Source: Ignavibacteriota bacterium
GTDB taxonomy: Bacteria > Bacteroidota > Ignavibacteria > Ignavibacteriales > Melioribacteraceae
Direction of reading: 5' to 3'
Length of the DNA stretch: 64,000 nt
NCBI GenBank assembly: GCA_002698995.1
Contig: PAAX01000023.1
Coordinates: 1-64,000, forward strand
The notes under the pieces are model-generated. The model was given only the letters and a program-made list of their open reading frames with translations. It did not search any database and was not told where the DNA came from. This document shows positions 9,653-17,685 of this stretch, in pieces (position 1 is the stretch's first letter; every line of letters starts with the position of its first letter). The translations under genes and the position numbers were made by a program.

Positions 9653-10639
9653 ATGTTTATTGATTACGCAAAAATAGAACTAATAGCTGGAAACGGCGGT
9701 AACGGAGCTGTTGCATTCAGAAGAGAAAAATATGTTCCTAAAGGAGGACCTTCAGGAGGTAACGGCGGTAACGGCGGAAGCATTATTATAAAAGCTGATA
9801 GAAATCTGCATACTCTTTTAGATTTTCGATACAAGAAGAAGTATGCTGCACAAAATGGTCAGCAGGGTGGAAATTCATTAAAGGATGGTAAAAGTGCTGA
9901 GAACTTAATCATAAAAGTTCCGGTTGGAACTGTGGTTAAAGATGCCGAATCAGATTTAATAATTGCTGATTTGGATGAAGATGAAAAAGAATTCATCGCT
10001 GCAAAAGGGGGCAAAGGGGGAAAGGGAAATTCAAATTTTGCTACGCCTACAAATCAAGCACCACGATTTGCAGAGGATGGAAAACCTGGTGAAAGTGCAA
10101 ATATTATTTTGGAATTAAAACTTCTTGCAGATGTTGGTTTGGTTGGATTTCCGAATGCCGGTAAATCAACTTTTATTTCTGCAATTTCTGCCGCAAAACC
10201 TAAAATTGCCGATTATCCTTTCACTACACTTCAACCTAATTTAGGAATTGTTCAGTATAAAGATTTTCAAAGTTTTACCGTTGCCGATATTCCAGGTATT
10301 ATTGAAGGTGCACATGAAGGGAAGGGATTAGGACATAAATTTTTAAGACATATTGAGCGAACTGGAATTTTATTGATAATGATTGAATGTTCAGAAGAAA
10401 ATCCAATTGAGAAGTATAAAATAATTTTAAATGAGTTAGAGAAATACAGTGATTTACTTGCTGAAAAAGAAAAAATTGTTGTCCTAACCAAAGTTGATTT
10501 ATTACCTAGTGAAGAATTAAAGAAACTGAAGAAAATAAAATTTCCCGGTTATAAAGATAAATTGTTTATAATCTCAAGTGCTGCGGGAATAGGAATTAAT
10601 GATTTATTAGATGAGTTATGGAAAAGACTGTTCGATTAA
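9653..10639 (+). CDS. obgE: GTPase Obg (CgtA), short form
   Basis: Essential GTPase that binds the large ribosomal subunit during assembly and stringent control. The glycine-rich Obg fold fills residues 1-155 (GGNGGNGGS and GGKGGKGNSNFATPTNQAPRF). The G domain follows, with G1 GFPNAGKSTF, switch region YPFTTLQPNLG, G3 DIPGIIEGAHEGKGLG, G4 TKVD and G5 SSAAG. The 328-residue protein ends after the G domain and lacks the extra C-terminal OCT domain of longer Obg proteins, as is common in this phylum. Its last 22 nt overlap the following permease gene. Confidence 0.97.
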   Translation: MFIDYAKIELIAGNGGNGAVAFRREKYVPKGGPSGGNGGNGGSIIIKADRNLHTLLDFRYKKKYAAQNGQQGGNSLKDGKSAENLIIKVPVGTVVKDAESDLIIADLDEDEKEFIAAKGGKGGKGNSNFATPTNQAPRFAEDGKPGESANIILELKLLADVGLVGFPNAGKSTFISAISAAKPKIADYPFTTLQPNLGIVQYKDFQSFTVADIPGIIEGAHEGKGLGHKFLRHIERTGILLIMIECSEENPIEKYKIILNELEKYSDLLAEKEKIVVLTKVDLLPSEELKKLKKIKFPGYKDKLFIISSAAGIGINDLLDELWKRLFD

Positions 10640-11628
10640 CTTCTTCAAAATTAATTATATATATTTTTTTTCTTAGTTTAATTCTGCTGCTTACCATTTT
10701 AACAGCGTTAAGTATCGGCAGTGTTACAATTTCTTTTGTTGATATAATCAAATCATTTTTTGGCTCTGATACAGAGAGTTTATCTTCAGATATAATATTT
10801 AAAATTAGATTACCTAGAATAATTTTAGCTCTAGCTGTTGGCGGAGGACTTTCCGTTGCTGGAGCAGTTTTTCAAGCAATATTAATGAATCCCTTAGCCG
10901 AACCTTATATTCTTGGTATTTCCAGCGGCGGCACATTTGGTGCAGTATTAGCTATGGTATTGGGATTATCTTTTTTAGGTGTTCAAGCATTCGCTTTTAT
11001 AGGAGCCTTAATTGTAATTGGAATTGTTTTTCTAATAGGTAAGAGGTTTGGAGAATTAGAACCGAATGTTATGCTGTTAAGCGGTGTTATGGTTGGAGCT
11101 TTTTTTTCAGCTATTATTTTGTTAATGATTAATTTTCTTAATGAATCATTACGAACCGCAATTTTTTGGTTAATGGGGAATTTATCTTTAGCTTCCGGTG
11201 AAAATGTATATTACATCCTTGGCATTTCTATCTTCATTAGTTTTGTGCTGAGTATTAATTCTCAGAAATATAATATTCTTTCTTTGGGAGATGAACAGGC
11301 TGCTCATTTGGGTTTAGATACGAAAGTGATAAAAACCGTTACTTATGTTTCTGCAAGTATTTTAGTTGGAGCTATTGTTTCTGTATCCGGAATTATTGGT
11401 TTTGTTGGATTAATAATACCTCATTTGTGCAGATTGATTTTCGGGATCGATAATAGAATCATTATTCCGGCAAGTTTTTTTATTGGTTCTTCTTATTTAA
11501 TTTTAACCGATACTTTAGCGCGATATATAATTTCACCGGTTGAAATTCCTGTTGGTGCTGTTACTGCAATTATAGGAGCACCAATTTTTATTTATCTTTT
11601 AAGAAAGAGATTTAATCTAATTAATTAG
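10618..11628 (+). CDS. FecCD-family ABC transporter permease (iron-siderophore/cobalamin type)
   Basis: Inner-membrane permease of a BtuC/FhuB/FecD-type importer for iron chelates, heme or vitamin B12. The 336 residues carry 9-10 hydrophobic helices and the family blocks RLPRIILALAVGGGLSVAGAVFQ, NPLAEPYILGISSGG and the cytoplasmic coupling segment GFVGLIIPHLCRLIFG. The ATG lies inside the 3' end of obgE (22-nt overlap). No matching ATPase or substrate-binding protein is adjacent, so it must pair with components encoded elsewhere. The substrate cannot be assigned; I see no cobalamin riboswitch, since the gene begins within obgE. Confidence 0.88.
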   Translation: MEKTVRLTSSKLIIYIFFLSLILLLTILTALSIGSVTISFVDIIKSFFGSDTESLSSDIIFKIRLPRIILALAVGGGLSVAGAVFQAILMNPLAEPYILGISSGGTFGAVLAMVLGLSFLGVQAFAFIGALIVIGIVFLIGKRFGELEPNVMLLSGVMVGAFFSAIILLMINFLNESLRTAIFWLMGNLSLASGENVYYILGISIFISFVLSINSQKYNILSLGDEQAAHLGLDTKVIKTVTYVSASILVGAIVSVSGIIGFVGLIIPHLCRLIFGIDNRIIIPASFFIGSSYLILTDTLARYIISPVEIPVGAVTAIIGAPIFIYLLRKRFNLIN

Positions 11629-11638
11629 GAGTAGATCC

Positions 11639-12478
11639 ATGAAAATGATAATCATAAAGAAAAAAATAATATATGCTTTAGCAGCAGCTTTAATTGTAGT
11701 TTCATGTTCAACGGGAATAAATCTTTTTACAGATAATGATGAGGTTCATTTAGGATCACAATTTGATCAAGAGATTAAAAATAATCCTAAAGAATATCCA
11801 ATCTATAAAAACAGTGCTGTAAAGAATTATATAGATACAAGAATATTTCAGCATCTTCTTCAGTCTCCCGAAATTAAAAAGAAAACAGTATATAATTATC
11901 AGTTGGAAATGATAGATAATGATTCAGTTCTAAATGCATTTGCCGTACCCGGAGGTTATGTTTATTTATATACCGGTTTGGTGAAGTATTTGGAAACTGA
12001 AGCTGCTCTTGCCGGAGTATTAGGACATGAAATAGCCCATGTTGAAAGAAGACATGCCACACAAAGAATTACTTCGGCTTATGGTTTGCAAATGATTGCA
12101 AGTTTAGCATTGGGAAATAATCCTTCAGAAGTTTCGATAATGGTTGCAAATCTTTTTTCTGGATTGGCTTTGCTGGCAAACAGCAGATCTGATGAGGATG
12201 AAAGTGACGAATATTCGATCAAATATTTAGCCGAAACAAGATATTATCCAGGTGCTGTAAAGTTCTTTTTTGAAAAACTTAAAGATGATGGAAAAGTAAG
12301 TTCGGCTAGCGGCGGAATTCAAACATTTTTATCAACACATCCTGATCCTGTTGAAAGAATCAGCACAACAAATACAAGAATAAGCAATATGGGTTATCCT
12401 GTTAAAGATTATAAAGCTTCAGGTGAAGGAATCTTTAGAGAAGAGTACAAAACAAATATTCTAAGTAAAATGAAATAA
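11639..12478 (+). CDS. M48-family zinc metalloprotease, lipoprotein
   Basis: Envelope metalloprotease of the BepA/Oma1-like M48 group, which handles quality control of outer-membrane or periplasmic proteins. The 279-residue protein starts with a basic n-region and a hydrophobic stretch ending in a lipobox (VVSC, near residue 23), so it is probably lipid-anchored. The catalytic HExxH is in LGHEIAHVERRH, with the third zinc ligand likely the Glu in SDEDESDEYS. Unlike BepA, no C-terminal TPR region is present. An AGGAGT SD precedes the ATG. It follows the FecCD permease by 10 nt, probably in the obgE operon. Confidence 0.9.
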   Translation: MKMIIIKKKIIYALAAALIVVSCSTGINLFTDNDEVHLGSQFDQEIKNNPKEYPIYKNSAVKNYIDTRIFQHLLQSPEIKKKTVYNYQLEMIDNDSVLNAFAVPGGYVYLYTGLVKYLETEAALAGVLGHEIAHVERRHATQRITSAYGLQMIASLALGNNPSEVSIMVANLFSGLALLANSRSDEDESDEYSIKYLAETRYYPGAVKFFFEKLKDDGKVSSASGGIQTFLSTHPDPVERISTTNTRISNMGYPVKDYKASGEGIFREEYKTNILSKMK

Positions 12479-12551
12479 AATTAAAGGGAATTTTATTTCT
12501 TGAAGTTTCAGAAAATGGTGCATATATTTTGAATCTGTATTTTTAATTGTT

Positions 12552-12625
12552 GGCGGGGTAGCTCAGCAGGTTAGAGCAGTGGAATCATAATCCACGTGTC
12601 GGGGGTTCGAGTCCCTCCCCCGCTA
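12552..12625 (+). tRNA. tRNA-Met (anticodon CAT)
   Basis: A 74-nt cloverleaf. The acceptor stem GGCGGGG pairs with CCCCGCT (first pair G-U), the D-arm is AGCTCAGCAGGTTAGAGC, and the anticodon stem GTGGA/TCCAC encloses ATCATAA with CAT at 12586-12588. The T-arm is GGGGG-TTCGAGT-CCCTC. CCA is not encoded. The body resembles elongator Met tRNAs and not the initiator (no run of three G-C pairs in the anticodon stem). A lysidine-modified Ile(CAT) tRNA cannot be fully excluded by eye. Confidence 0.93.
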
Positions 12626-12645
12626 CAAATTTTAGAGGTATAAAG

Positions 12646-12987
12646 ATGTATACATTATTAATTGCATTATCAATAATAATTTCTATAGTATTAGTTATTG
12701 CTGTTTTGCTGCAGTCTAGTAAAGGTGCTGGGTTAGCAGGAAGCATCGGCGGTGGTGCGCAATTAGGTACTACTTTTGGTACAAGAAGAACAGCAGATTT
12801 TTTAAGCAAAGCAACTTGGTGGTTAGGCGGTTCCTTATTGGTTCTTGCTATAGTTATAAATTTATTCTTTTTACCGGTTGAAAGAACCGGACAAGGGAGA
12901 GAAAGTATTATTCAAGGTTCAGGTCAATCAGTTCCTGCTCAATCAACTGTTCCTCAGCAAAATACTCCAGCTTTGCCTGCAGAATAA
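12646..12987 (+). CDS. secG: protein translocase subunit SecG
   Basis: Small membrane subunit of the SecYEG channel. The 113-residue protein has two hydrophobic helices (about residues 1-22 and 52-76) separated by the conserved cytoplasmic loop LLQSSKGAGLAGSIGGGAQ and TTFGTRRTADFLSKATWW. It has a Gln/Pro/Ser-rich C-terminal tail. An AGAGGT SD lies upstream of the ATG. The gene starts 20 nt after a tRNA-Met, so it is probably on the same transcript, and is closed by a hairpin terminator at 13014. Confidence 0.95.
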   Translation: MYTLLIALSIIISIVLVIAVLLQSSKGAGLAGSIGGGAQLGTTFGTRRTADFLSKATWWLGGSLLVLAIVINLFFLPVERTGQGRESIIQGSGQSVPAQSTVPQQNTPALPAE

Positions 12988-13013
12988 AAAAATGATTAAT
13001 AAGAGTTTGTTTG

Positions 13014-13038
13014 AAGCCGGTTTTAACCGGCTTTTTTT
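13014..13038 (+). terminator. terminator after secG
   Basis: A GC-containing stem AAGCCGGTT/AACCGGCTT with a minimal loop is followed by a run of seven T residues. It sits between secG and the convergent PBP4-type peptidase gene. Confidence 0.9.
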
Positions 13039-13039
13039 A

Positions 13040-14452
13040 TTAGTAATTTTCCCATAGATATTCTAAAATTTTATCTTGAATATCTTTATGATATCCTGCC
13101 CCTTTTTCCTTGAATTGCATTAAGAAGCTTACAATTATTTCTTTACCAGATTTTGTTTCAAGATAACCCGATAGTGATGTTACACCATTTAATGTACCTG
13201 TTTTCCCAAAAAAGTTGTTTCTTAATTTTGATCTTCTGAATCTTCTGTCTAGTGTACCATCTATTCCTGCAATTGACAGAGAATTTTTAAAGAACTCATA
13301 TTTATCAACATTCAAATAAATCTTTTCCAAGAGATTTGAAATTGAAGCGGCTGTTACTTCATTAAACCTGGATATGCCTGAACCATCAACAATTGAAAGA
13401 TCATAAAATTCCGGAATTTCATTTTCCTCTAAGTAATTCATTACGGCTTGAGTTGCGTAAAAAGAATTTCCAATCTTGCCGCTGTAATAAGCTCCAAGAG
13501 TTTTGAATAAACATTCGGCTAAAAAGTTATCGCTATTCTTATTTATTAAGGGAATTATTTCACTTAGTGATGTGGTTGATTCGGCAATATCAAAAAGAAT
13601 TGCTTCTTCCTGTAATGTTCCAGCTGTTCCAGAAATAGCAATTCCATTTTTAACAAGTTTGTCATATAAAGTATAAGCTGCGTATAGAGTTGGATTATCG
13701 GCATATAGAATATAACTATAAGGAAATTTACGCTGCCTCGCACCACCGCTTACTCTAACGGAAATTTTGTTTTCCGTGAATCTTGAAGAAACTCTTGGTG
13801 TTCTTCTGAACTTTACGACTTTAGCGCTGTTATCTACTTCATAAAAATCGATATCTGGTTTTAGTGAGTACCCAACTTTTGAACCCGGCGATTTATTTGC
13901 ATCAACAGAAACAATAAAACCATTACGGTCTAGAATTAATGCAGAAACAGGAGGCAAAGAAACGTTTGCTTTTTCATCAACAATCCAATCATCTCTTGAA
14001 TAGATATTATCAAAAAATGTATCGTCACCAAAAACATTTCCGTTTATTTGTTTGATTCCAAGATTAACGAGAACATTTACTAAAGAATCTAAATCTTCTT
14101 CGGTAAACAATGAGTTTCCGAATCCTTTTAGAATTAAATCACCATCAATTGAACCGTCGGTAAAATTTGAATCAGTGGAACCAATTACGGTTTTCAATCT
14201 ATAATCCTTCCCAAGCAGATCAATAGCAGTAGCAGTAGTAAATAATTTTATATTGGAAGCCGGAATTAATGAAGCCTCACTGTTTTTTGCGAACAATGTG
14301 TCTGCCGAAAGAGGATCATAAATCATAATCCCAAAATTAGTTGAGGAAGGAATTTCATCTATATATGAATTAATGACTCCGATGCCGAAATCTTGTGAAA
14401 TAATTTTTACTATTAACAAAAAGTAAATAAAAAGGGCTCTTATTTTTATCAT
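13040..14452 (-). CDS. dacB: D-alanyl-D-alanine carboxypeptidase/endopeptidase, PBP4 type (S13 family)
   Basis: Periplasmic peptidase that cleaves the terminal D-Ala or the D-Ala-mDAP cross-link of peptidoglycan. The penicillin-binding motifs are all visible: S-x-x-K in PASNIKLFTTAT, S-x-N in NKNSDNFLAE and K-T-G in FFGKTGTLNGVTSLSG. The insert between the first two motifs is of PBP4 size. I place the start at the ATG at 14452, which gives a compact signal peptide (MIKIRALFIYFLLIVKIISQ) and a GGA 7 nt upstream. An ATG at 14464 and a TTG at 14482 are alternatives adding 4 or 10 residues. It is convergent with secG. Confidence 0.92.
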   Translation of the reverse strand: MIKIRALFIYFLLIVKIISQDFGIGVINSYIDEIPSSTNFGIMIYDPLSADTLFAKNSEASLIPASNIKLFTTATAIDLLGKDYRLKTVIGSTDSNFTDGSIDGDLILKGFGNSLFTEEDLDSLVNVLVNLGIKQINGNVFGDDTFFDNIYSRDDWIVDEKANVSLPPVSALILDRNGFIVSVDANKSPGSKVGYSLKPDIDFYEVDNSAKVVKFRRTPRVSSRFTENKISVRVSGGARQRKFPYSYILYADNPTLYAAYTLYDKLVKNGIAISGTAGTLQEEAILFDIAESTTSLSEIIPLINKNSDNFLAECLFKTLGAYYSGKIGNSFYATQAVMNYLEENEIPEFYDLSIVDGSGISRFNEVTAASISNLLEKIYLNVDKYEFFKNSLSIAGIDGTLDRRFRRSKLRNNFFGKTGTLNGVTSLSGYLETKSGKEIIVSFLMQFKEKGAGYHKDIQDKILEYLWENY

Positions 14453-14539
14453 CAACACATCCATTATCAATTTTGGTTTCAAAAATAATAAATGTAATTT
14501 TATGCTTCTATTTTTTACTTAATATGTTTGGAGTTTTTG

Positions 14540-15361
14540 ATGTCGAAAAAAATGAATCTACCTGAAAAAGCTTATAAGAATCTGGAATTTTTAAATTCAT
14601 CAGATGCTAGAACTATAAGAATTTTATCTGAATTTTATGAACCTAAATCACGATTCAAAAAAAATAAGATTGCAGATACAATAGTTTTCTTTGGCTCAGC
14701 AAGAATTAAAGATGAAAAAGAATCAAAAAAATTACTTAGAGAATTTAAGAAAACTGCTGATCCAAAAAAGAAAAATTATAATGCAGAATTAAAGCAACAC
14801 GAAAAAATGGTTGAAATGTCGAAGTATTACGAAGATGCGGTAGAGTTATCGAAAAGAATTACCGAATGGTCTTTGGAAACTTCGGTAGAAACAAAAAGAT
14901 TTACAATTTGCAGCGGCGGTGGTCCAGGTATTATGGAAGCAGCAAATAAAGGAGCTAAGCTTGGCGGGGGTTCTTCTATCGGACTTAATATAAGTATTCC
15001 TTTTGAGCAGTTTGTTAATAAGTGGGTTGATCCTGAGTTAGCATTTGAATTTCATTATTTCTTTATGCGTAAGTTTTGGTTTGTCTACCTCGCAAAAGCT
15101 TTTATTATTTTCCCGGGAGGATTTGGAACATTAGATGAACTGATGGAAGTACTCACATTAATTCAAACCGGAAAGCTTAAGAAAAAAATGAAACTCATTA
15201 TTTATGATTCTAATTATTGGAAAAGAATTATCAATTTTGATGCTTTAATTGAAGACGGTGTAATTAGTAAATCTGATTTGAAACTGTTTGATTTTTGTGA
15301 TACTGTTGATGAAGCTTACGAAAAGGTTATAAAACACATGCAGAAAAATTATGTGAAATGA
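14540..15361 (+). CDS. LOG-family protein (TIGR00730-type nucleotide 5'-monophosphate phosphoribohydrolase)
   Basis: Rossmann-like protein of the lysine-decarboxylase-like/LOG superfamily, whose bacterial members hydrolyse nucleoside or cytokinin monophosphates to the base and ribose 5-phosphate. The 273 residues include IVFFGSARI, SGGGPGIMEAANKGA and the signature PGGFGTLDELMEVLTLIQTGK. The start is the ATG at 14540, supported by TTTGGAG 6 nt upstream; an in-frame TTG at 14528 overlaps that SD. The N-terminus is longer than plant LOG proteins, as in the PpnN-like/long bacterial forms. The cellular substrate is not known from sequence. Confidence 0.88.
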   Translation: MSKKMNLPEKAYKNLEFLNSSDARTIRILSEFYEPKSRFKKNKIADTIVFFGSARIKDEKESKKLLREFKKTADPKKKNYNAELKQHEKMVEMSKYYEDAVELSKRITEWSLETSVETKRFTICSGGGPGIMEAANKGAKLGGGSSIGLNISIPFEQFVNKWVDPELAFEFHYFFMRKFWFVYLAKAFIIFPGGFGTLDELMEVLTLIQTGKLKKKMKLIIYDSNYWKRIINFDALIEDGVISKSDLKLFDFCDTVDEAYEKVIKHMQKNYVK

Positions 15362-15368
15362 TAAAACA

Positions 15369-15400
15369 AAAAAGGCTGTCAAAAAAATGACAGCCTTTTT
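15369..15400. terminator. bidirectional terminator between the LOG gene and rpsU
   Basis: A perfect 13-bp inverted repeat (AAAAAGGCTGTCA/TGACAGCCTTTTT) has a 6-nt A loop and T-tracts on both strands, so it can end both convergent transcripts. Confidence 0.9.
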
Positions 15401-15408
15401 GTAAAGAC

Positions 15409-15603
15409 TTAATTGTCTCTCTGAGCATCTTTCAAGGCACGTCTGCGCGCTTTAATCTGATTCATTCTCTTTTCAATAGATGGCTTAACATAAAACGTTC
15501 TCTTCTTATATTCTTTCAAAATTCCTGAACGTTCATACTTTTTCTTAAATCTTTTAAGCGCTCTGTCAATTGACTCATTATCAGACACTGTAATACCTAC
15601 CAA
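15409..15603 (-). CDS. rpsU: 30S ribosomal protein S21 (bS21)
   Basis: Small basic ribosomal protein near the 3' end of 16S rRNA. The reading from the TTG at 15603 gives 64 residues starting MVGITVSDNESIDRALKRF, a normal S21 length. It has the SIDRALKRFKKKYERSGI core and a basic C-terminal helix. The start choice rests on a near-perfect SD, AAAGGTGGTGAT (15619-15608), with 8 nt between its GGTGG core and the TTG. Using the upstream GTG codons (15615, 15612) would place the start inside the SD. It is followed by a bidirectional terminator and preceded by the stress-operon tail. Confidence 0.95.
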   Translation of the reverse strand: MVGITVSDNESIDRALKRFKKKYERSGILKEYKKRTFYVKPSIEKRMNQIKARRRALKDAQRDN

Positions 15604-15607
15604 GACT

Positions 15608-15619
15608 ATCACCACCTTT
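15608..15619 (-). promoter_or_regulatory. unusually strong Shine-Dalgarno of rpsU
   Basis: AAAGGTGGTGAT matches the ideal anti-SD complement AAAGGAGGTGAT at 11 of 12 positions and is the most extensive SD I see in the window. In Bacteroidia, bS21 helps to hide the 16S anti-SD, and a strong rpsU SD is thought to serve feedback control of S21. Confidence 0.75.
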
Positions 15620-15681
15620 CTTAATGGTATGGTTTAAAAAATACGATTTTAAAATTATACTAATGTTGAATTAATGTCAAA

Positions 15682-16139
15682 TTATAAATCATCTTCGGTT
15701 GGAGTTGTAACCAAAACCGGACATTTAGCGTATCTTATTACTTTTTCTGCTACGCTTCCCAAAAGTGTGTGAAGAACTCCGGTTCTGCCGTGAGTAGCTA
15801 TAACTATTAAATCTGCTGATATCTCATTCGAATATTTAACAATCTCTTCGTAATCTTTCCCAATTTTTATAACGGATTCTATATCCAAATCATCGCTATT
15901 AATCAATTCGGTTTTTATTTCGTTAAGTTCTTCTTCAATTTTTGTTTTTAATCCGGACAAATAATCTTGTTCGCTTTGTTCATTTGATTGAAGAGTTAAA
16001 ATAGCCGGTTGAGGATCAATTACAGAAAGTATATGAATTTTTGCATTCCATTGTATAGCAATCGATTTTGCATAATTGAATGCCGAGAGAGAAACTTTGC
16101 TTAAGTCGGTTGGAACAATAATGTTTTAATATTGAACAT
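15682..16139 (-). pseudogene. universal stress protein (UspA family) with a one-base frameshift near its start
   Basis: The long frame encodes a full UspA domain: IVPTDLSKVSLSAFNYAKSIA, a middle helix-rich part, then IVIATHGRTG and the nucleotide-binding LLGSVAEKVIRYAKCPVLV near the end. The natural start ATG at 16139 reads MFNIK and then goes out of frame. Adding one base to the four-base A run (T run 16124-16127 on the plus strand) would restore MFNIKNIIVPTD, a typical Usp N-terminus. Directly upstream of the good frame is a TAA, and the first in-frame ATG/GTG/TTG is at 15960, which would lose about a third of the domain. It is either a true frameshift, a homopolymer sequencing error, slippage-dependent expression or an ATT start. 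It follows the anti-sigma gene by 6 nt. Confidence 0.75.
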
Positions 16140-16145
16140 AGGAAT

Positions 16146-17012
16146 TTAGAATGACGCCAAAAAATTATCCTCAATTAACTCAGGATCTTCATTTGTTACA
16201 AGAGCAAAAACTTTGTGTTCATTTTCCCAAACAAAAGTTTTATATGATGAATCAAGCATTTTTAAACATTTTCCGTCATGAATATAATTCAGAAGATCTT
16301 TACTTAAATTCAATGGTTGCTCACCATTATTCGAAAGGTAATCTAAATCAACTTGATATAAATATAATATTTGTCCGCTGCTTCCAGCATAAACCTGGTG
16401 AGCAAATTTTTTACCGCTCTCATCCGAAATTACTCCTCCAGCTAAATTCCAAAATTGGAATGTTGGAACTTTAGTTTCATATGCAACACCATTTTCATTA
16501 AAGTATTTTTTTACTTCTTCGGGATTGGATGAAACGCACTCCAATGAAAGTTCGCCTTTCATAATACTTTTAAAATTATTAACCGCTTGAACATACATAT
16601 TATTCATTCCAGCCTGCTCAATAATTATGTCGTTAGGACTTTTCTCGCTGAATAGTGGAGAGGATAAAAATAGCGCAATCATCAAAATAACCAATGGAAT
16701 TGCAAATTGAGGTTTTCTAAAAAAAGAATAAAGATTATTATTTGATTCAGATCTTCTTTTTGAAGCTGATTCTAATTCTGCATTGTAAAGGTTGAATGTC
16801 TGCTTTGCTATATTTTCTCTAAGATTTGCCGGCGCTTTTTTATCAGCGTAACGAGTCTGCAACAAATTCTTAACTGATTTTTGAATAACATATTCTGTGT
16901 ATAAAGAATCATTATTATTGATTTGCAGTTCTAAATCATCTTTTTCTTCAGTTGATAATATCTCATTATCTATTAAAGCAGTAATCTTCTCTTTTAATTC
17001 ATTGATCTTCAT
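16146..17012 (-). CDS. putative membrane anti-sigma factor
   Basis: A 288-residue protein directly downstream of an ECF sigma gene, with a one-base overlap (TAATG). That is the classical place for its anti-sigma factor. Residues 1-80 form a helical cytoplasmic domain with a DNEILSTEEKDDLELQI segment as in zinc-less anti-sigma domains. I see no H-x3-C-x2-C zinc motif. One membrane helix lies near residues 105-123, followed by a periplasmic domain of about 160 residues. The likely role is to hold the sigma factor until an envelope or stress signal acts. The family is assigned by context and topology more than by motif. Confidence 0.75.
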   Translation of the reverse strand: MKINELKEKITALIDNEILSTEEKDDLELQINNNDSLYTEYVIQKSVKNLLQTRYADKKAPANLRENIAKQTFNLYNAELESASKRRSESNNNLYSFFRKPQFAIPLVILMIALFLSSPLFSEKSPNDIIIEQAGMNNMYVQAVNNFKSIMKGELSLECVSSNPEEVKKYFNENGVAYETKVPTFQFWNLAGGVISDESGKKFAHQVYAGSSGQILYLYQVDLDYLSNNGEQPLNLSKDLLNYIHDGKCLKMLDSSYKTFVWENEHKVFALVTNEDPELIEDNFLASF

Positions 17013-17638
17013 TATTTCTTATCCTTAGCACCATTACTATTTTTAAGGTTCTCTAAATAGCCTTTATCCTTAGCATAATCATACAAGCTTGCATATAACA
17101 TTTTCCTGGCTCTGTGTAATCTTGATCTAACAGTACCCACAGGGCAGTCAACAAAATCGGCAATTTCTTCGTAAGTAAATCCTTCGATATCACTTAAAAT
17201 AATTACTGTTCTAAAATCTTCCGGTAAATTAGTAATTGCTTTGGAAATATCATCATCAAGCAATTGACTAAAAACATCTTCCTGTACATGCTGAGTTTTT
17301 ACATCAGATGATTTTATTGTTTCATAAAAATTTTGAATATCGTCGTAATCAACTTTATCCGGTTCTTTACTTGTTTTTCTATAATCGTTAATAAAGGAAT
17401 TCTTTAATATTCGGAACATCCAAGCTTTGCAGTTAGTTCCTTTTTCAAATTTGTCAAAAAATTTGAATGCTTTAAGATAAGTTTCTTGAACAAGATCATC
17501 TGCATCTTCAGGGTCGCCAGTCATGCGAAGAGCAAAATTGTATAATGCATCCATGTGAGGCATAGCTTCCTGCTCAAATTCAGCATACTTTTTTGCTAGT
17601 GCTTCTTTATCCTCTGTTTCTTTTTCTCTGTTAAGCAT
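17012..17638 (-). CDS. RNA polymerase sigma factor, ECF subfamily
   Basis: Alternative sigma factor of 208 residues with the two ECF domains. Sigma-2 is around residues 30-100 (DALYNFALRMTGDPEDADDLVQETYLKAF and KGTNCKAWMFRILKNSFINDYRK). Sigma-4 is around residues 130-185 (LPEDFRTVIILSDIEGFTYEEIADFVDCPVGTVRSRLHRARKML). The CPVGTVRSRLHRAR stretch is characteristic of the RpoE/SigR-like group. It is first gene of a probable sigma, anti-sigma, Usp operon. The promoters it recognises cannot be read from this window. Confidence 0.93.
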   Translation of the reverse strand: MLNREKETEDKEALAKKYAEFEQEAMPHMDALYNFALRMTGDPEDADDLVQETYLKAFKFFDKFEKGTNCKAWMFRILKNSFINDYRKTSKEPDKVDYDDIQNFYETIKSSDVKTQHVQEDVFSQLLDDDISKAITNLPEDFRTVIILSDIEGFTYEEIADFVDCPVGTVRSRLHRARKMLYASLYDYAKDKGYLENLKNSNGAKDKK

Positions 17639-17685
17639 ATATATTGTTTTCTTTTATATTAGATGCAAATTGTTCAGCAATTAAA

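Noticed and set aside
10560-10640. Possible cobalamin riboswitch for the FecCD permease
   Set aside because: The permease begins within obgE coding sequence and no B12-box-like pattern is visible.
12585-12809. Minus-strand frame with EGLEPPTRGL at its end
   Set aside because: This ending is the usual false translation across the complement of a tRNA, and the frame otherwise overlaps secG.
16151-16474. Plus-strand 107-residue frame near the anti-sigma gene
   Set aside because: It lies fully antisense to the 3' half of the anti-sigma gene and has no SD or recognisable protein features.
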